Shown here: positions 33,203-41,638 of the stretch, piece after piece
How positions within the stretch are numbered: the first letter of the stretch is position 1
How the letters are laid out: every line of letters starts with the position of its first letter
The notes under the pieces: model-generated
The model's database searches: none
What the model was told of the DNA's origin: nothing
Seen by the model: only the letters and a program-made list of their open reading frames with translations
Assembly (NCBI GenBank): GCA_040905025.1
Contig: JBBDSJ010000030.1
Coordinates: 1 to 50,451, forward strand
Direction of reading: 5' to 3'
Origin: JBBDSJ01 sp040905025
Lineage (GTDB): Bacteria > Pseudomonadota > Gammaproteobacteria > Methylohalomonadales > Methylohalomonadaceae
DNA: 50,451 bases
Position numbers and translations under genes: made by a program

Positions 33203-33994
33203 TCAGCCCTGGCGGCTGAACTGCACGACATTATCTTCATCATCACTGTTTTCAGCGTCAGCTTCAGCCTCCGCACCTGACGTTGGGGTTGCCGTGTCGG
33301 TGTTACTGTTATCGGCGTCCGCGGTTTCGGCTTCGGCAGAATCTTCAGCGGCTGTGCTCGTGTCTGTGGTAACCGCAGACTGACTTAAAAGATCCTCTTC
33401 CGCTGCCTCAGCGGCAATGCTGGCGGTGTTCTCCAACTGTGAAAAAAGATCCGGATTAATGTCGTCGAGATCGCGGATTTCGGCAAGTGTTGGCAGATCG
33501 GCGAGTTTTTTCAGATTGAAGTAATCCAGAAACTGCTTGGTGGTAGCCAGCAGTTCGGGCTTGCCGGGCACATCACGATGGCCAACGGACTTGATCCATT
33601 CGCGTTCCTGCAGGGTACGAATAATATTGGCACTGACCGCGACACCGCGAATGTCCTCGATTTCACCACGCGTGATCGGCTGCCGGTAGGCAATAATCGC
33701 GAGCGTCTCCAGCATTGCACGCGAATAACGGGGTGGCTTTTCTTCCCACAAGCGATTGACCCAATCGGCGTAATCTACCCGCACCTGATAGCGCCAGCCG
33801 CTGGCGACTTCCTTGAGTTCAACCCCGCGGCCTTCGGAATCGGCAGCAAGTTCATCCAGAGCGGCACGAATTGCATCGCGTTCCGGTGGTTCAAGTTCAC
33901 GCACAAACAGGCCGAGCAATTTGTCCAGACTCAATGGCTCGTTCGAGACCAGTAATGCAGCTTCGAGAATATTTTTCAGATCAGCAGGATTCAT
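33203..33994 (-). CDS. scpB: Segregation and condensation protein B
   Basis: This 263-residue kleisin-associated subunit of the SMC-ScpAB condensin has two winged-helix domains. Recognised segments are LKNILEAALLVSNEPLSLDKLL at the start and YSRAMLETLAIIAYRQPITRGEIEDIRGVAVSANIIRTL. The last 75 residues are a low-complexity acidic tail (rich in E, D, A, T and S), absent from short family members; acidic tails are common in halophiles. It begins 16 bases after the scpA stop. Confidence 0.94.
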   Translation of the reverse strand: MNPADLKNILEAALLVSNEPLSLDKLLGLFVRELEPPERDAIRAALDELAADSEGRGVELKEVASGWRYQVRVDYADWVNRLWEEKPPRYSRAMLETLAIIAYRQPITRGEIEDIRGVAVSANIIRTLQEREWIKSVGHRDVPGKPELLATTKQFLDYFNLKKLADLPTLAEIRDLDDINPDLFSQLENTASIAAEAAEEDLLSQSAVTTDTSTAAEDSAEAETADADNSNTDTATPTSGAEAEADAENSDDEDNVVQFSRQG

Positions 33995-34010
33995 TTATCA
34001 GTACTTCAGA

Positions 34011-34832
34011 TTATTCCGCACGACTTTTAATATAGATGGGGCCATTGATTTCATTTTGCATCAGTTCGACGAGGGATTCCTTGATCAATTCCAGAATCGC
34101 GAGCAAGGTCACAACAACGCCGGCACGGCCTTCCTCGACGGTAAACAGACTGCTGAAATCCACATAATTATCCGGGTTCAAGCATCCCATGACCATACTC
34201 ATACGCTCACGTACCGACAACGGCTCACGACTGATGTGATGATGCGTAAACATGTCGGCACGCTTGAGTACATCAGCAAAAGCCAGTAACAAATCATTCA
34301 GTTGTACTGTGGGTTGCGGCTGATTCACATGCCGGTACGGAAACTCGGCAATTACGCCGAAAATATCACGCTCGAATCGTGGCAGTTGATCCAGATCTTC
34401 GGCGGCCTGTTTGTAACGCTCATATTCCTGCAAGCGCCGCACCAGTTCAGCGCGCGGATCTTCTTCATCATCCGACTCGACCGGTCGTGGCAACAGCATG
34501 CGCGATTTGATCTCGGCCAGCATCGCCGCCATTAACAGGTATTCGCCTACCAGTTCCAGCTGCATGTCCTGCATGAGTTCAATGTACTGCATGTATTGCT
34601 CGGTGATCCGGGCAATCGGAATATCAAGAATATTTAGGTTCTGGCGTTTGATCAGATATAACAGCAGATCCAGCGGGCCTTCGAACGCTTCCAGAAATAC
34701 CTGCAGCGCCTCGGGCGGGATATACAAATCCTTCGGCAGTTCCGTGATCGGCGCACCCTGCACAATCGCAAACGGCATTTCGCCCTGCGTGGCAGCCGTG
34801 GCGGGTGTGGATTCGGAAACGGGATCGTGCAT
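34011..34832 (-). CDS. scpA: Segregation and condensation protein A
   Basis: This is the kleisin subunit of the SMC complex, 273 residues from the ATG at 34832 (MHDPVSES). The core begins LEAFEGPLDLLLYLIKRQNLNILDIPIARITEQYMQYI, a clear ScpA signature, and ends with a winged helix. A start 51 codons earlier lies inside trpS and is rejected. It starts 22 bases after trpS and is followed by scpB, as usual. Confidence 0.94.
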   Translation of the reverse strand: MHDPVSESTPATAATQGEMPFAIVQGAPITELPKDLYIPPEALQVFLEAFEGPLDLLLYLIKRQNLNILDIPIARITEQYMQYIELMQDMQLELVGEYLLMAAMLAEIKSRMLLPRPVESDDEEDPRAELVRRLQEYERYKQAAEDLDQLPRFERDIFGVIAEFPYRHVNQPQPTVQLNDLLLAFADVLKRADMFTHHHISREPLSVRERMSMVMGCLNPDNYVDFSSLFTVEEGRAGVVVTLLAILELIKESLVELMQNEINGPIYIKSRAE

Positions 34833-34854
34833 GGACTGGCAGTATACCCTGCCG

Positions 34855-36066
34855 CTAGCGGTACACCAGTCCCATTGACTGGCGCACTTCTTCCATGGTC
34901 TCGCGGGCCACTTCACGTGCGGCCTCACAGCCTTCGGCGACAATACCGCGCACGGCTTCGGTATCCTGCTCATATTCGCGGGCACGTTCCTGAATCGGCT
35001 TCAGTTCCGTCAGCACGGCGTCAACCAGCGGCTTTTTGCAATCGAGGCAGCCAATCCCGGCGGAGCGGCAGCCGGATTGCACCCAGTCCTGCGTATCGTG
35101 ATCCGAATATACCTGATGCAGACTCCAGACCGGGCATTTTTCCGGCTCGCCCGGATCCGAGCGGCGCACGCGCGCCGGATCGGTGGGCATGGTGCGCAGC
35201 TTCTGCTCCACCGTGGCCGGATTTTCCCGCAATGCGATCGTGTTGCCGTAGGATTTTGACATTTTCTGGCCATCCAGCCCGGGCATTTTCGCGGCCGGCG
35301 TCAGTAATGGCTGTGGTTCCGGGAAAATTATCTTGCTGACGCCATCGAGATAACCAAACAGGCGTTCGCGGTCACCGATACTGATATTCTGCTGCGATTC
35401 AATCAACGCCCGCGCCCGCGCCAGGGCTTCATCATCGCCCTGCTCCTGGTAGCGCTTGCGCAAGTCCTGATACAACTTGTTATTTTTCTTGCCCATTTTT
35501 TTCGCCGCCAGTTCGGCCTTTGCTTCAAAGCCGGGCTCGCGGCCATACAGGTAATTAAACCGGCGCACGATTTCGCGCGACAACTCGACATGCGAGACCT
35601 GATCTTCACCGACCGGAACGAAACCGGCTTTATATATGATGATGTCAGCGGTCTGTAAAAGTGGGTAACCGAGGAAACCGTAGGTGGAGAGATCCTTGTT
35701 TTTCAGCTTTTCCTGCTGATCCTTGTAGCTCGGTACACGCTCCAGCCAGCCCAGCGGCGTCATCATCGACAACAGCAGATGCAGTTCGGCGTGTTCCGGC
35801 ACCCGCGACTGAATAAACAGCGTGGCCGAACCCGGATTGATACCGACCGCCAGCCAGTCGACCACCATATCCCAGACACTCTGCGCGATGATCTGGGTAT
35901 TGTCATACTCGGTCGTCAGCGCGTGCAGATCCGCGACAAAGAAGAAACACTCGTATTCATGCTGGAGTTCAATCCAGTTCTTCAATACGCCGTGATAGTG
36001 GCCAAGATGCAGTTGCCCGGTCGGGCGCATGCCCGACAGCACCCGCTGGTTGGTCGCGTTAGCCAA
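34855..36066 (-). CDS. trpS: Tryptophanyl-tRNA synthetase
   Basis: This is a class I aminoacyl-tRNA synthetase of 403 residues, the longer proteobacterial form. The HIGH-type motif is LHLGHYHG near residue 20 and the KMSKS loop is GLDGQKMSKSYGN. Compared with the short (about 335-residue) TrpS it carries an insertion of lysine-rich helix (AAKKMGKKNNKLYQDLRKRYQEQ), and cysteines C-C..C at CRSAGIGCLDCKK. It lies between yciO (69 bases) and scpA (22 bases), a conserved gammaproteobacterial neighbourhood. Confidence 0.97.
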   Translation of the reverse strand: MANATNQRVLSGMRPTGQLHLGHYHGVLKNWIELQHEYECFFFVADLHALTTEYDNTQIIAQSVWDMVVDWLAVGINPGSATLFIQSRVPEHAELHLLLSMMTPLGWLERVPSYKDQQEKLKNKDLSTYGFLGYPLLQTADIIIYKAGFVPVGEDQVSHVELSREIVRRFNYLYGREPGFEAKAELAAKKMGKKNNKLYQDLRKRYQEQGDDEALARARALIESQQNISIGDRERLFGYLDGVSKIIFPEPQPLLTPAAKMPGLDGQKMSKSYGNTIALRENPATVEQKLRTMPTDPARVRRSDPGEPEKCPVWSLHQVYSDHDTQDWVQSGCRSAGIGCLDCKKPLVDAVLTELKPIQERAREYEQDTEAVRGIVAEGCEAAREVARETMEEVRQSMGLVYR

Positions 36067-36135
36067 AAATCCTCCTGACTCGGTTTATTTCGAAGTCGCG
36101 ATTATACAGACTGCGGCAGGCAAATGATGCCCGAT

Positions 36136-36762
36136 TCAATCCAGGCCCAGACCACTGATATCACCCAGGCCCTGGCGTACCAGCACCGGTGCATGACCGT
36201 CCAGATCCAGCACCGTCGTTTCCTCCAGGCTGCGCGCGCCGGCGGCCAGAATAAAATCCAGCGCATGATCCAGTTCAGTGCGAATGTCATCAGGATCCGA
36301 CAGTGGTACCCCGGCCTCCGGCAGGATCAAACTGGTGCTCATCAGCGGCTCACCGAGCGCACTGACCAGTTCGCGGGCAATATTATCCGCCGGGATACGG
36401 ATACCAATAGTGTGCCGGCTCGGGTGACGCAAGCGCCGCGGTAGTTCCCGTGTTGCCGGCAGCAGGAAAGTATAAGGCCCGGGCGTCAGCGACTTGATCA
36501 GGCGAAAAGCAATATTGTCGACTTTGGCCCAGGTGCTGATATCAGATAAATCCGCACAAATCAGCGTGAGATGGTGCTTTTCATCCAGTCGCCGCAATGC
36601 ACGGATCCGGTCCAGCGCCTGCTTCTCACCGATACAACAACCCAGCGCATAACAGGAATCGGTCGGGTAGGCACCGACACCACCACCACGCAACAGCGCC
36701 ACGGCCCGGTCGATCGCGCGTTTTTGCGGATTATCCGCATTGACTTCAAAATATTCACTCAT
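36136..36762 (-). CDS. yciO: YciO-type Sua5/YrdC domain protein
   Basis: This 208-residue single-domain protein of the Sua5/YciO/YrdC family is related to threonylcarbamoyl-AMP synthases of the t6A pathway. Seen are GGVGAYPTDSCYALGC, DEKHHLTLICADLSDIS, SLTPGPYTFLLPAT and TIGIRIPADNIARELV. The K-R-x-x-x-S/T pattern of true TsaC is not clear, and length and context fit YciO better, whose exact role is unsettled. It is divergent from yciB across a 184-base gap. Confidence 0.85.
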   Translation of the reverse strand: MSEYFEVNADNPQKRAIDRAVALLRGGGVGAYPTDSCYALGCCIGEKQALDRIRALRRLDEKHHLTLICADLSDISTWAKVDNIAFRLIKSLTPGPYTFLLPATRELPRRLRHPSRHTIGIRIPADNIARELVSALGEPLMSTSLILPEAGVPLSDPDDIRTELDHALDFILAAGARSLEETTVLDLDGHAPVLVRQGLGDISGLGLD

Positions 36763-36946
36763 AATGATTTCGGGTCGATTCTGCCATTAATACTGCGTTT
36801 TTGCGGTTCTGCGGAGATCACTGTGACAGACATTCATGGACTGTGTTCAACACTGATTATGACTGCAAATTCTGCTACTGTAGCGCGGCTGTGGCCATGC
36901 CTGAATTTCCGGCGCCATTCCCCTGACCTGATACATTCTTGACTAA

Positions 36947-37504
36947 ATGAAACTTTTACTCGATTTTTTCCCGATAGCTGCCTTTTTTCTCGGTTTTTAT
37001 CTTGCCGAAGACCGCAGCCAGGGTATCTATGTCGGCACCATGGCCGCCATTATTGCAGGTTTTATCCAGGTTGCGGCGTCTTGGCTGCTGACCCGCAAGG
37101 TCGAGAAAATGCATGTGATTACACTGCTGGCATTAGTCCTGTTTGGCAGCCTGACCCTGTTGCTGCAAGACGAACGTTTTATCAAATGGAAACCGACTGT
37201 AGTCAACTGGCTGTTCAGTCTGATCCTGTTAAGCAGTCACGTTATCCTGCGCAAGAATCTTATCCAGAAAATGCTTGCCCATGCTATCGCACTGCCACAG
37301 CATGTCTGGAACAACCTGAATCTTGCCTGGGCGGGATTCTTTTTTATACTGGGCGCGTTAAATCTGTATATTGCCTTTTCATTCAGCAATGAAATCTGGG
37401 TCAATTTCAGAATGTTCGGTTCTCTCAGTCTGACCTTGTTATTTGTCATTGCACAGGGGTTCTATATCAGCCGCCACATGATCGAATCAAAAGAAGAAAA
37501 CTAA
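36947..37504 (+). CDS. yciB: Inner membrane septation protein YciB/IspA
   Basis: This 185-residue protein has five membrane helices and matches E. coli YciB along its length. Examples are LLDFFPIAAFFLGFYLAED, SWLLTRKVEKMHVITL, DERFIKWKPTVVNWLF, LPQHVWNNLNLAWAGFFF and NEIWVNFRMFGSLSLTLLF. YciB contributes to cell envelope integrity and septation. It heads a plus-strand run to dapE and is followed by the YciI-like gene after 16 bases. Confidence 0.94.
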   Translation: MKLLLDFFPIAAFFLGFYLAEDRSQGIYVGTMAAIIAGFIQVAASWLLTRKVEKMHVITLLALVLFGSLTLLLQDERFIKWKPTVVNWLFSLILLSSHVILRKNLIQKMLAHAIALPQHVWNNLNLAWAGFFFILGALNLYIAFSFSNEIWVNFRMFGSLSLTLLFVIAQGFYISRHMIESKEEN

Positions 37505-37520
37505 ACGGGGGAGCACAGCC

Positions 37521-37823
37521 ATGTTCTACGTCATCATCGGGGAAGATGTCGCCGACAGTCTGGAAAAACGCAAAAGCGTGCGCGAACAGCACATTGCCCG
37601 CTTGCAGGACTTGCAGGATGAAGGTCGCATGATCGTCGCCGGGCCGAATCCGAATATTGACAGCGATGATCCGGGCCCGGCCGGTTTCAGTGGCAGCATC
37701 ATTATTGCCGAATTCGACAGTCTCGACGAGGCCCGGACCTGGGCTGATGCCGATCCGTATCTGGCAGCCGGCGTATATGCAAAGGTAACGGTGAAACCGT
37801 TTAAACTGATATTTCCAAACTAA
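37521..37823 (+). CDS. YciI family protein
   Basis: This is a 100-residue YCII-domain protein with a dimeric ferredoxin-like fold. The family His is in REQHIARLQDLQDEGRMIVAGPNP, and the SLDEARTWADADPYLAAGVYAKVTVKPFK segment is typical. The biochemical role is not known in most members. The ribosome-binding site GGGGGAG lies 9 bases before the ATG. Its place behind yciB matches pseudomonads. Confidence 0.93.
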   Translation: MFYVIIGEDVADSLEKRKSVREQHIARLQDLQDEGRMIVAGPNPNIDSDDPGPAGFSGSIIIAEFDSLDEARTWADADPYLAAGVYAKVTVKPFKLIFPN

Positions 37824-37836
37824 GGGATTTGATTTC

Positions 37837-38121
37837 ATGACTGACGTGATTGATCGCGTCGCGGCGATTCGCGAACGTCTGCAACAACAGTTGCAGGCAA
37901 CAGATATTGTCATTATTGATGAGTCGCACAAGCATGCCGGGCATGCCGGTGCGCGGGAAAGCGGCGGCGGTCATTTTCGGGTGAAAGTCGTTTCGGCAAA
38001 GTTTCGTAACGAGTTACCGGTCACGCGGCATCGTATGGTTTATGCCGCTGTTGCCGATTTAATACCGCATCATATTCATGCGCTCAGCATTAATGCGCTG
38101 GATCCGGACGAGCAGGAATAA
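37837..38121 (+). CDS. bolA: BolA family protein
   Basis: This 94-residue protein has the BolA fold. BolA proteins pair with monothiol glutaredoxins on a 2Fe-2S cluster and influence morphology and stress responses. Seen are VIIDESHKHAGHAGARESGGGHFRVKVVSAKF (the His ligand region) and LPVTRHRMVYAAVADLIPHHIHALSINAL. It begins 13 bases after the YciI gene and ends 5 bases before the presumed CTG start of dam. Confidence 0.93.
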   Translation: MTDVIDRVAAIRERLQQQLQATDIVIIDESHKHAGHAGARESGGGHFRVKVVSAKFRNELPVTRHRMVYAAVADLIPHHIHALSINALDPDEQE

Positions 38122-38126
38122 TCACA

Positions 38127-39002
38127 CTGTCGACACGCCCGTTTCTGAAGTGGCCCGGCGGCAAATACCGGTTGATTGACAACATCACCCGCGCGCTGGG
38201 CGCGCCCGTCAACGCCACCGGCAGCAACCGATTGATTGAGCCGTTTGTCGGCTCCGGTGCTGTTTTTCTGAACACCCGCTATGAACGTTATCTGCTGGGC
38301 GACAGTAATCCCGACCTGATCAATCTGTTCAACGCACTGCGTACCGAACGCGAACTTTTTATTGAACAATGCGCCAGCCTGTTTATCGCCGGGAACAACA
38401 ATGCAATTCGCTATTATGCATTGCGGCGCGAATTCAATATGCAACCATCACCATCACGCAAAGCCGCGTTGTTCCTGTATTTAAATCGACACGGCTATAA
38501 CGGACTATGCCGTTACAACAGCCGCGGTGAATTCAATACCCCGTTCGGCCAGATCAGCAAACCGTATTTTCCGCGCACGGAAATGCTGCATTTTATCGAA
38601 CATGGCAACAAGGTTACATTCAAACAACAGGATTTTCGTCGTACGATGTTACAGGCCCGGCGTGGCGACAGCGTCTATTGCGATCCGCCCTATGTGCCAT
38701 TGAGCCGTACTGCATCGTTTACTGACTACTACACCGACGGCTTTGACTGGTCACAGCAGATACGGCTTGCCGAGACGGCAGCACATCTGGCCCGGCGTGG
38801 TGTCCATGTGGTGATCTCGAACCATGAAACCGCAGCGATTTGTGACCTCTACCACCAGCATGGTGCCAGACTGCGTAAATTATCTGTGCGCCGTTCCATC
38901 AGCTGCAATGGTGCCAACCGCAGTCCGGTCAGTGAAGTGATTGCGGTATTTAAACCTGTAACAATAGCCAGCACAGATTCTGTCAGGAAAAAGCTACAAT
39001 AG
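38127..39002 (+). CDS. dam: DNA adenine methylase (Dam)
   Basis: This is a GATC-specific N6-adenine methyltransferase of the E. coli Dam type. Order of motifs: FLKWPGGKYRLIDNI (motif X), LIEPFVGSGAVFLNT (motif I), LYLNRHGYNGLCRYNSRGEFN (the recognition region), YCDPPYVPLSRTASF (motif IV) and VRRSISCNGANRSPVSEV. The frame stays open upstream only to a TAA at 38091 and contains no ATG, GTG or TTG before FLKWPGGK. The first ordinary start, TTG 38172, would delete that motif. CTG at 38127, 9 bases after AGGA (38114-38117), gives 291 residues and aligns with E. coli Dam. ATA 38118 or ATC 38121 are alternatives. Confidence 0.9.
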   Translation: MSTRPFLKWPGGKYRLIDNITRALGAPVNATGSNRLIEPFVGSGAVFLNTRYERYLLGDSNPDLINLFNALRTERELFIEQCASLFIAGNNNAIRYYALRREFNMQPSPSRKAALFLYLNRHGYNGLCRYNSRGEFNTPFGQISKPYFPRTEMLHFIEHGNKVTFKQQDFRRTMLQARRGDSVYCDPPYVPLSRTASFTDYYTDGFDWSQQIRLAETAAHLARRGVHVVISNHETAAICDLYHQHGARLRKLSVRRSISCNGANRSPVSEVIAVFKPVTIASTDSVRKKLQ

Positions 39003-39007
39003 CCGGC

Positions 39008-40165
39008 ATGCAAATAACTTCTTCACCGACACTCGATTTCGCCTGTGAATTAATCCGTCGCCGTTCTGTCACGCCGGATGATGCCGGCTGCCATGCACTC
39101 ATCAGTGAGCGGCTGGCGGCGCGGGGTTGCAAGATCACGTCACTGCGCTACAACGATGTCGACAATATGTGGCTGACACATGGCAGCGGCGCGCCATTGA
39201 CGGTCTTTCTCGGCCACACTGACGTTGTGCCCAGCGGCCCGGAAGATCGCTGGCATACACCACCGTTTGAACCCACGATCAAGGCCGGAGTGTTATACGG
39301 CCGTGGCGCAGCCGACATGAAAGGCAGTGTCGCGGCAATGATTATTGCGCTGGAGAATTTCATTGCTGCGCAACCGGATCATCCCGGCACAATTGCCCTG
39401 CTGTTGACAAGTGACGAGGAAGGTGTGGCGAGAGACGGTGTGCGCCGGGTCGTCACGGATTTCCTGCAGCCGAACAATATCCGGATTGATTATTGCCTGG
39501 TAGGCGAGCCATCCAGTAACGAACAACTCGGCGACATCATCAAAAACGGCCGCCGTGGCTCACTCGGCGCGCGTCTCATTGTGAACGGGATTCAGGGTCA
39601 CGTCGCCTATCCGCATCTGGCTGACAATCCGGTTCATGATGCCGCTGCGGCACTGGCTGAACTGTGCGCCAGCCAATGGGATCAGGGCAATGCCGATTTC
39701 CCGCCGACATCCTTTCAGATATCGAATATCCATGCCGGTACCGGTGCCGACAATGTCATCCCCGGCACGCTTGACGTCATGTTCAATTTCCGTTTCTCAA
39801 CCGGGATCACGTCGCAGCAACTGCAGCAACGCGTGCTTGAACTGCTGGATGAGCACAAGCTTGATTACAGTATTGACTGGCGGCTGTCGGGTGAGCCGTT
39901 CCTCACCCGTGAGGGCAGACTGATTGATGCTACCCAATCAGCATTACAGGATATTCTCGGCCGGGCAGCAACATTATCCACCGCGGGCGGCACATCAGAC
40001 GGCCGCTTTATTGCGCCGCTCGGTGCCGAAGTTATCGAACTTGGGCCACTCAACAAAACAATACATAAAATTGATGAATGTATTGCTGTAGCCGATCTGG
40101 ATACGCTGACAACAATCTATACACGGGTTTTAGCAAATCTGCTCAGCCAGACGACCCCTGATTAA
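39008..40165 (+). CDS. dapE: Succinyl-diaminopimelate desuccinylase
   Basis: This 385-residue M20-family zinc enzyme hydrolyses N-succinyl-LL-diaminopimelate on the route to lysine and murein. Metal and catalytic residues are visible in FLGHTDVVPSGPEDRW, YGRGAADMKGSVAAMI, LLTSDEEGVARDG, VGEPSSNEQLGD and, near the end, HKIDECIAVADL. The dimerisation lobe begins at GSLGARLIVNGIQGHVAYPHLADNP. It starts 5 bases after dam and ends at a bidirectional terminator. Confidence 0.96.
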   Translation: MQITSSPTLDFACELIRRRSVTPDDAGCHALISERLAARGCKITSLRYNDVDNMWLTHGSGAPLTVFLGHTDVVPSGPEDRWHTPPFEPTIKAGVLYGRGAADMKGSVAAMIIALENFIAAQPDHPGTIALLLTSDEEGVARDGVRRVVTDFLQPNNIRIDYCLVGEPSSNEQLGDIIKNGRRGSLGARLIVNGIQGHVAYPHLADNPVHDAAAALAELCASQWDQGNADFPPTSFQISNIHAGTGADNVIPGTLDVMFNFRFSTGITSQQLQQRVLELLDEHKLDYSIDWRLSGEPFLTREGRLIDATQSALQDILGRAATLSTAGGTSDGRFIAPLGAEVIELGPLNKTIHKIDECIAVADLDTLTTIYTRVLANLLSQTTPD

Positions 40166-40202
40166 ATCAGGCATTCCCGAATCTCCGCCGCCTGACAGCC
40201 AT

Positions 40203-40232
40203 AAAAAAACCCCGCCGGAGCGGGGTTTCTTC
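40203..40232. terminator. Bidirectional intrinsic terminator
   Basis: AAACCCCGC (40207-40215), loop CGGA and GCGGGGTTT (40220-40228) make a strong stem with an A-run on the left and T-rich sequence on the right. It serves dapE on the plus strand and the cold-shock gene on the minus strand. Confidence 0.93.
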
Positions 40233-40265
40233 TAATACCGTGAAAAGCTTTAAAGCGGGCGTCCC

Positions 40266-40478
40266 TTACAAAGGACGGATTTGGGTCGCCTGCATGCCTT
40301 TCTGACCACGGGTCGGAACAAACTCGACCTGCTGACCTTCTTTCAGGGTCTTGAAACCAGAGCCCTGAATTTCCTTGAAGTGAGCGAAGAGATCTTCGCC
40401 GCCATCAGCGGGAGAGATAAAGCCAAAACCCTTGGCTTCATTAAACCATTTTACGGTACCGGTAGCTGTTGTGCTCAT
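40266..40478 (-). CDS. Cold-shock domain protein
   Basis: This 70-residue CspA-family single-stranded nucleic-acid binder has the start MSTTATGTVKWFNEAKGFGF at 40478. RNP1 is KGFGFI and RNP2 is DLFAHF. An in-frame start 32 codons upstream lies in the leader and is rejected. The long 5' leader (about 100-150 bases, with a CCGCC/GGCGG hairpin near 40579-40591 on the minus strand) resembles the untranslated leaders that regulate such genes. GGAA lies 14 bases before the ATG. Confidence 0.95.
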   Translation of the reverse strand: MSTTATGTVKWFNEAKGFGFISPADGGEDLFAHFKEIQGSGFKTLKEGQQVEFVPTRGQKGMQATQIRPL

Positions 40479-40582
40479 TGTAGATACATTCCTATTGAAA
40501 ATTAAATTGTAACGGGACATCCCGCCCGCAGGGTGCAAACGATCAAGGGAAGGTAGCCGAGTGACATACAACATTCCGCCGG

Positions 40583-41638
40583 GGGGCGGACAAAACTACA
40601 CGGTAACACGCTAACCTGAAACGACTGCGGAATGCAGCTTACCCCTTAATTTGCTGTCTGTCTATTATGGAAGCTATGATTAATTCATCCATGCATTATC
40701 AGAGCACGAAAATCGAAAATTGTGATTTTCGATTTTCTTCATTTTTCAACCACTTAAGTGGTTGAAAAATGGCAGTACATCCATGTACTGCAGGAACCAC
40801 TGGACAGTGGCGCATGGATGCGCCGATTACGAAACTAAAGGACGTAATAAATCAGAGGTTCCTTATATTCGGGCACAGTCACAAGCGTATTTAACCCTGC
40901 CCGGACGACAACCCCGACAGCCCCGGACACAGATTTGGCACTGACCCGTTCCGGTCAGTCATCATGTCATAATCACAGCGGCCAGCTAAAAATTGCCTCG
41001 AATTATTACGCTCAGCCGTTAGTTAATGAGCTGGCCAAGCCGTCTAAAATTAGACAGCCCCAGCCTCAAAGTTGTCTAAAAATGAATAATATTCATCTTT
41101 ATCAATTTTATATGAAAATTATCATAGGAAAGATAATAAATTTAATCCGGAATATTCAGCCAAGCCTGATCTTCCGGAGAATCAGTAAATACGGGCATTA
41201 TGAAGATTTCAGAGCCATTTTTGGCTAATTTTTAGACGCATTATCCGGCGGAAAAGCTCGGGAAAACGAGCATAAAACTTGATTCTTATGCTCCAAGTCC
41301 GTATTTTTAAGTAAAGCAATTTCACATCCTGACCGATAATTTGCAGCAAGTGGGGCTGCAAATTGCAGTAAAAGCAATCAACAATTTCCAGATTTTTTAT
41401 TGGATAAGTTGATAGTGCCATTGCCTCAGACAACGAGCAGTATTGATCCTCAGGTCAATACCCTGACGCACTGAAGCAAGCGCCGCTGAAGTAATCTCGC
41501 GGTTTTTAAGCCAGGCCGGATGCATCGCATTTTCAGGCTTGCTGCATGACGCCCTCTTGAATTTTACATATACAGATACAGATTCATTCTGCATCAGGCG
41601 CGCGGACGTCGATTCAGACCAGCCTATGGAGAAGACTA
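40583..41638. other. Non-coding region with repeat and AT-rich segment
   Basis: This stretch of about 1 kb lies between the cold-shock gene and the first betaine gene. Bases 40669-40862 are repeat A3. From about 40990 to 41420 the base composition drops sharply (lines near 41041-41160 are roughly 22-33% GC by count). It holds a GTCTAA-AA-TTAGAC inverted repeat at 41043-41056, further GTCTAAAA at 41073 and TTTTAGAC at 41231. I recognise no protein in any frame. It probably contains the promoter and control sites of the osmolyte genes. Confidence 0.6.
40669..40862. repeat. Mosaic palindromic repeat, copy A3
   Basis: This 194-bp copy runs from GGAAGCTATGATTAATTCATCC to CAGAGGTTCC. It contains the perfect GAAAATCGAAAAT-TGTG-ATTTTCGATTTTC stem, the perfect palindrome ATTTTTCAACCACTT plus complement (as in A1), GCAGTACA-TCCA-TGTACTGC, and GGCGCA-TGGA-TGCGCC followed by ATTACGAAACTAAAGGACGTAATAA (as in A4). 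It combines modules that are otherwise split between A1, A2 and A4. Confidence 0.85.

Noticed and set aside
36136..36762. TsaC (t6A synthase) for the YrdC-domain gene
   Set aside because: Length and context fit YciO better; the call is left at the family level.
40935..41228. 97-codon plus-strand frame ahead of the betaine genes
   Set aside because: Composition follows the AT-rich background and nothing is recognisable.
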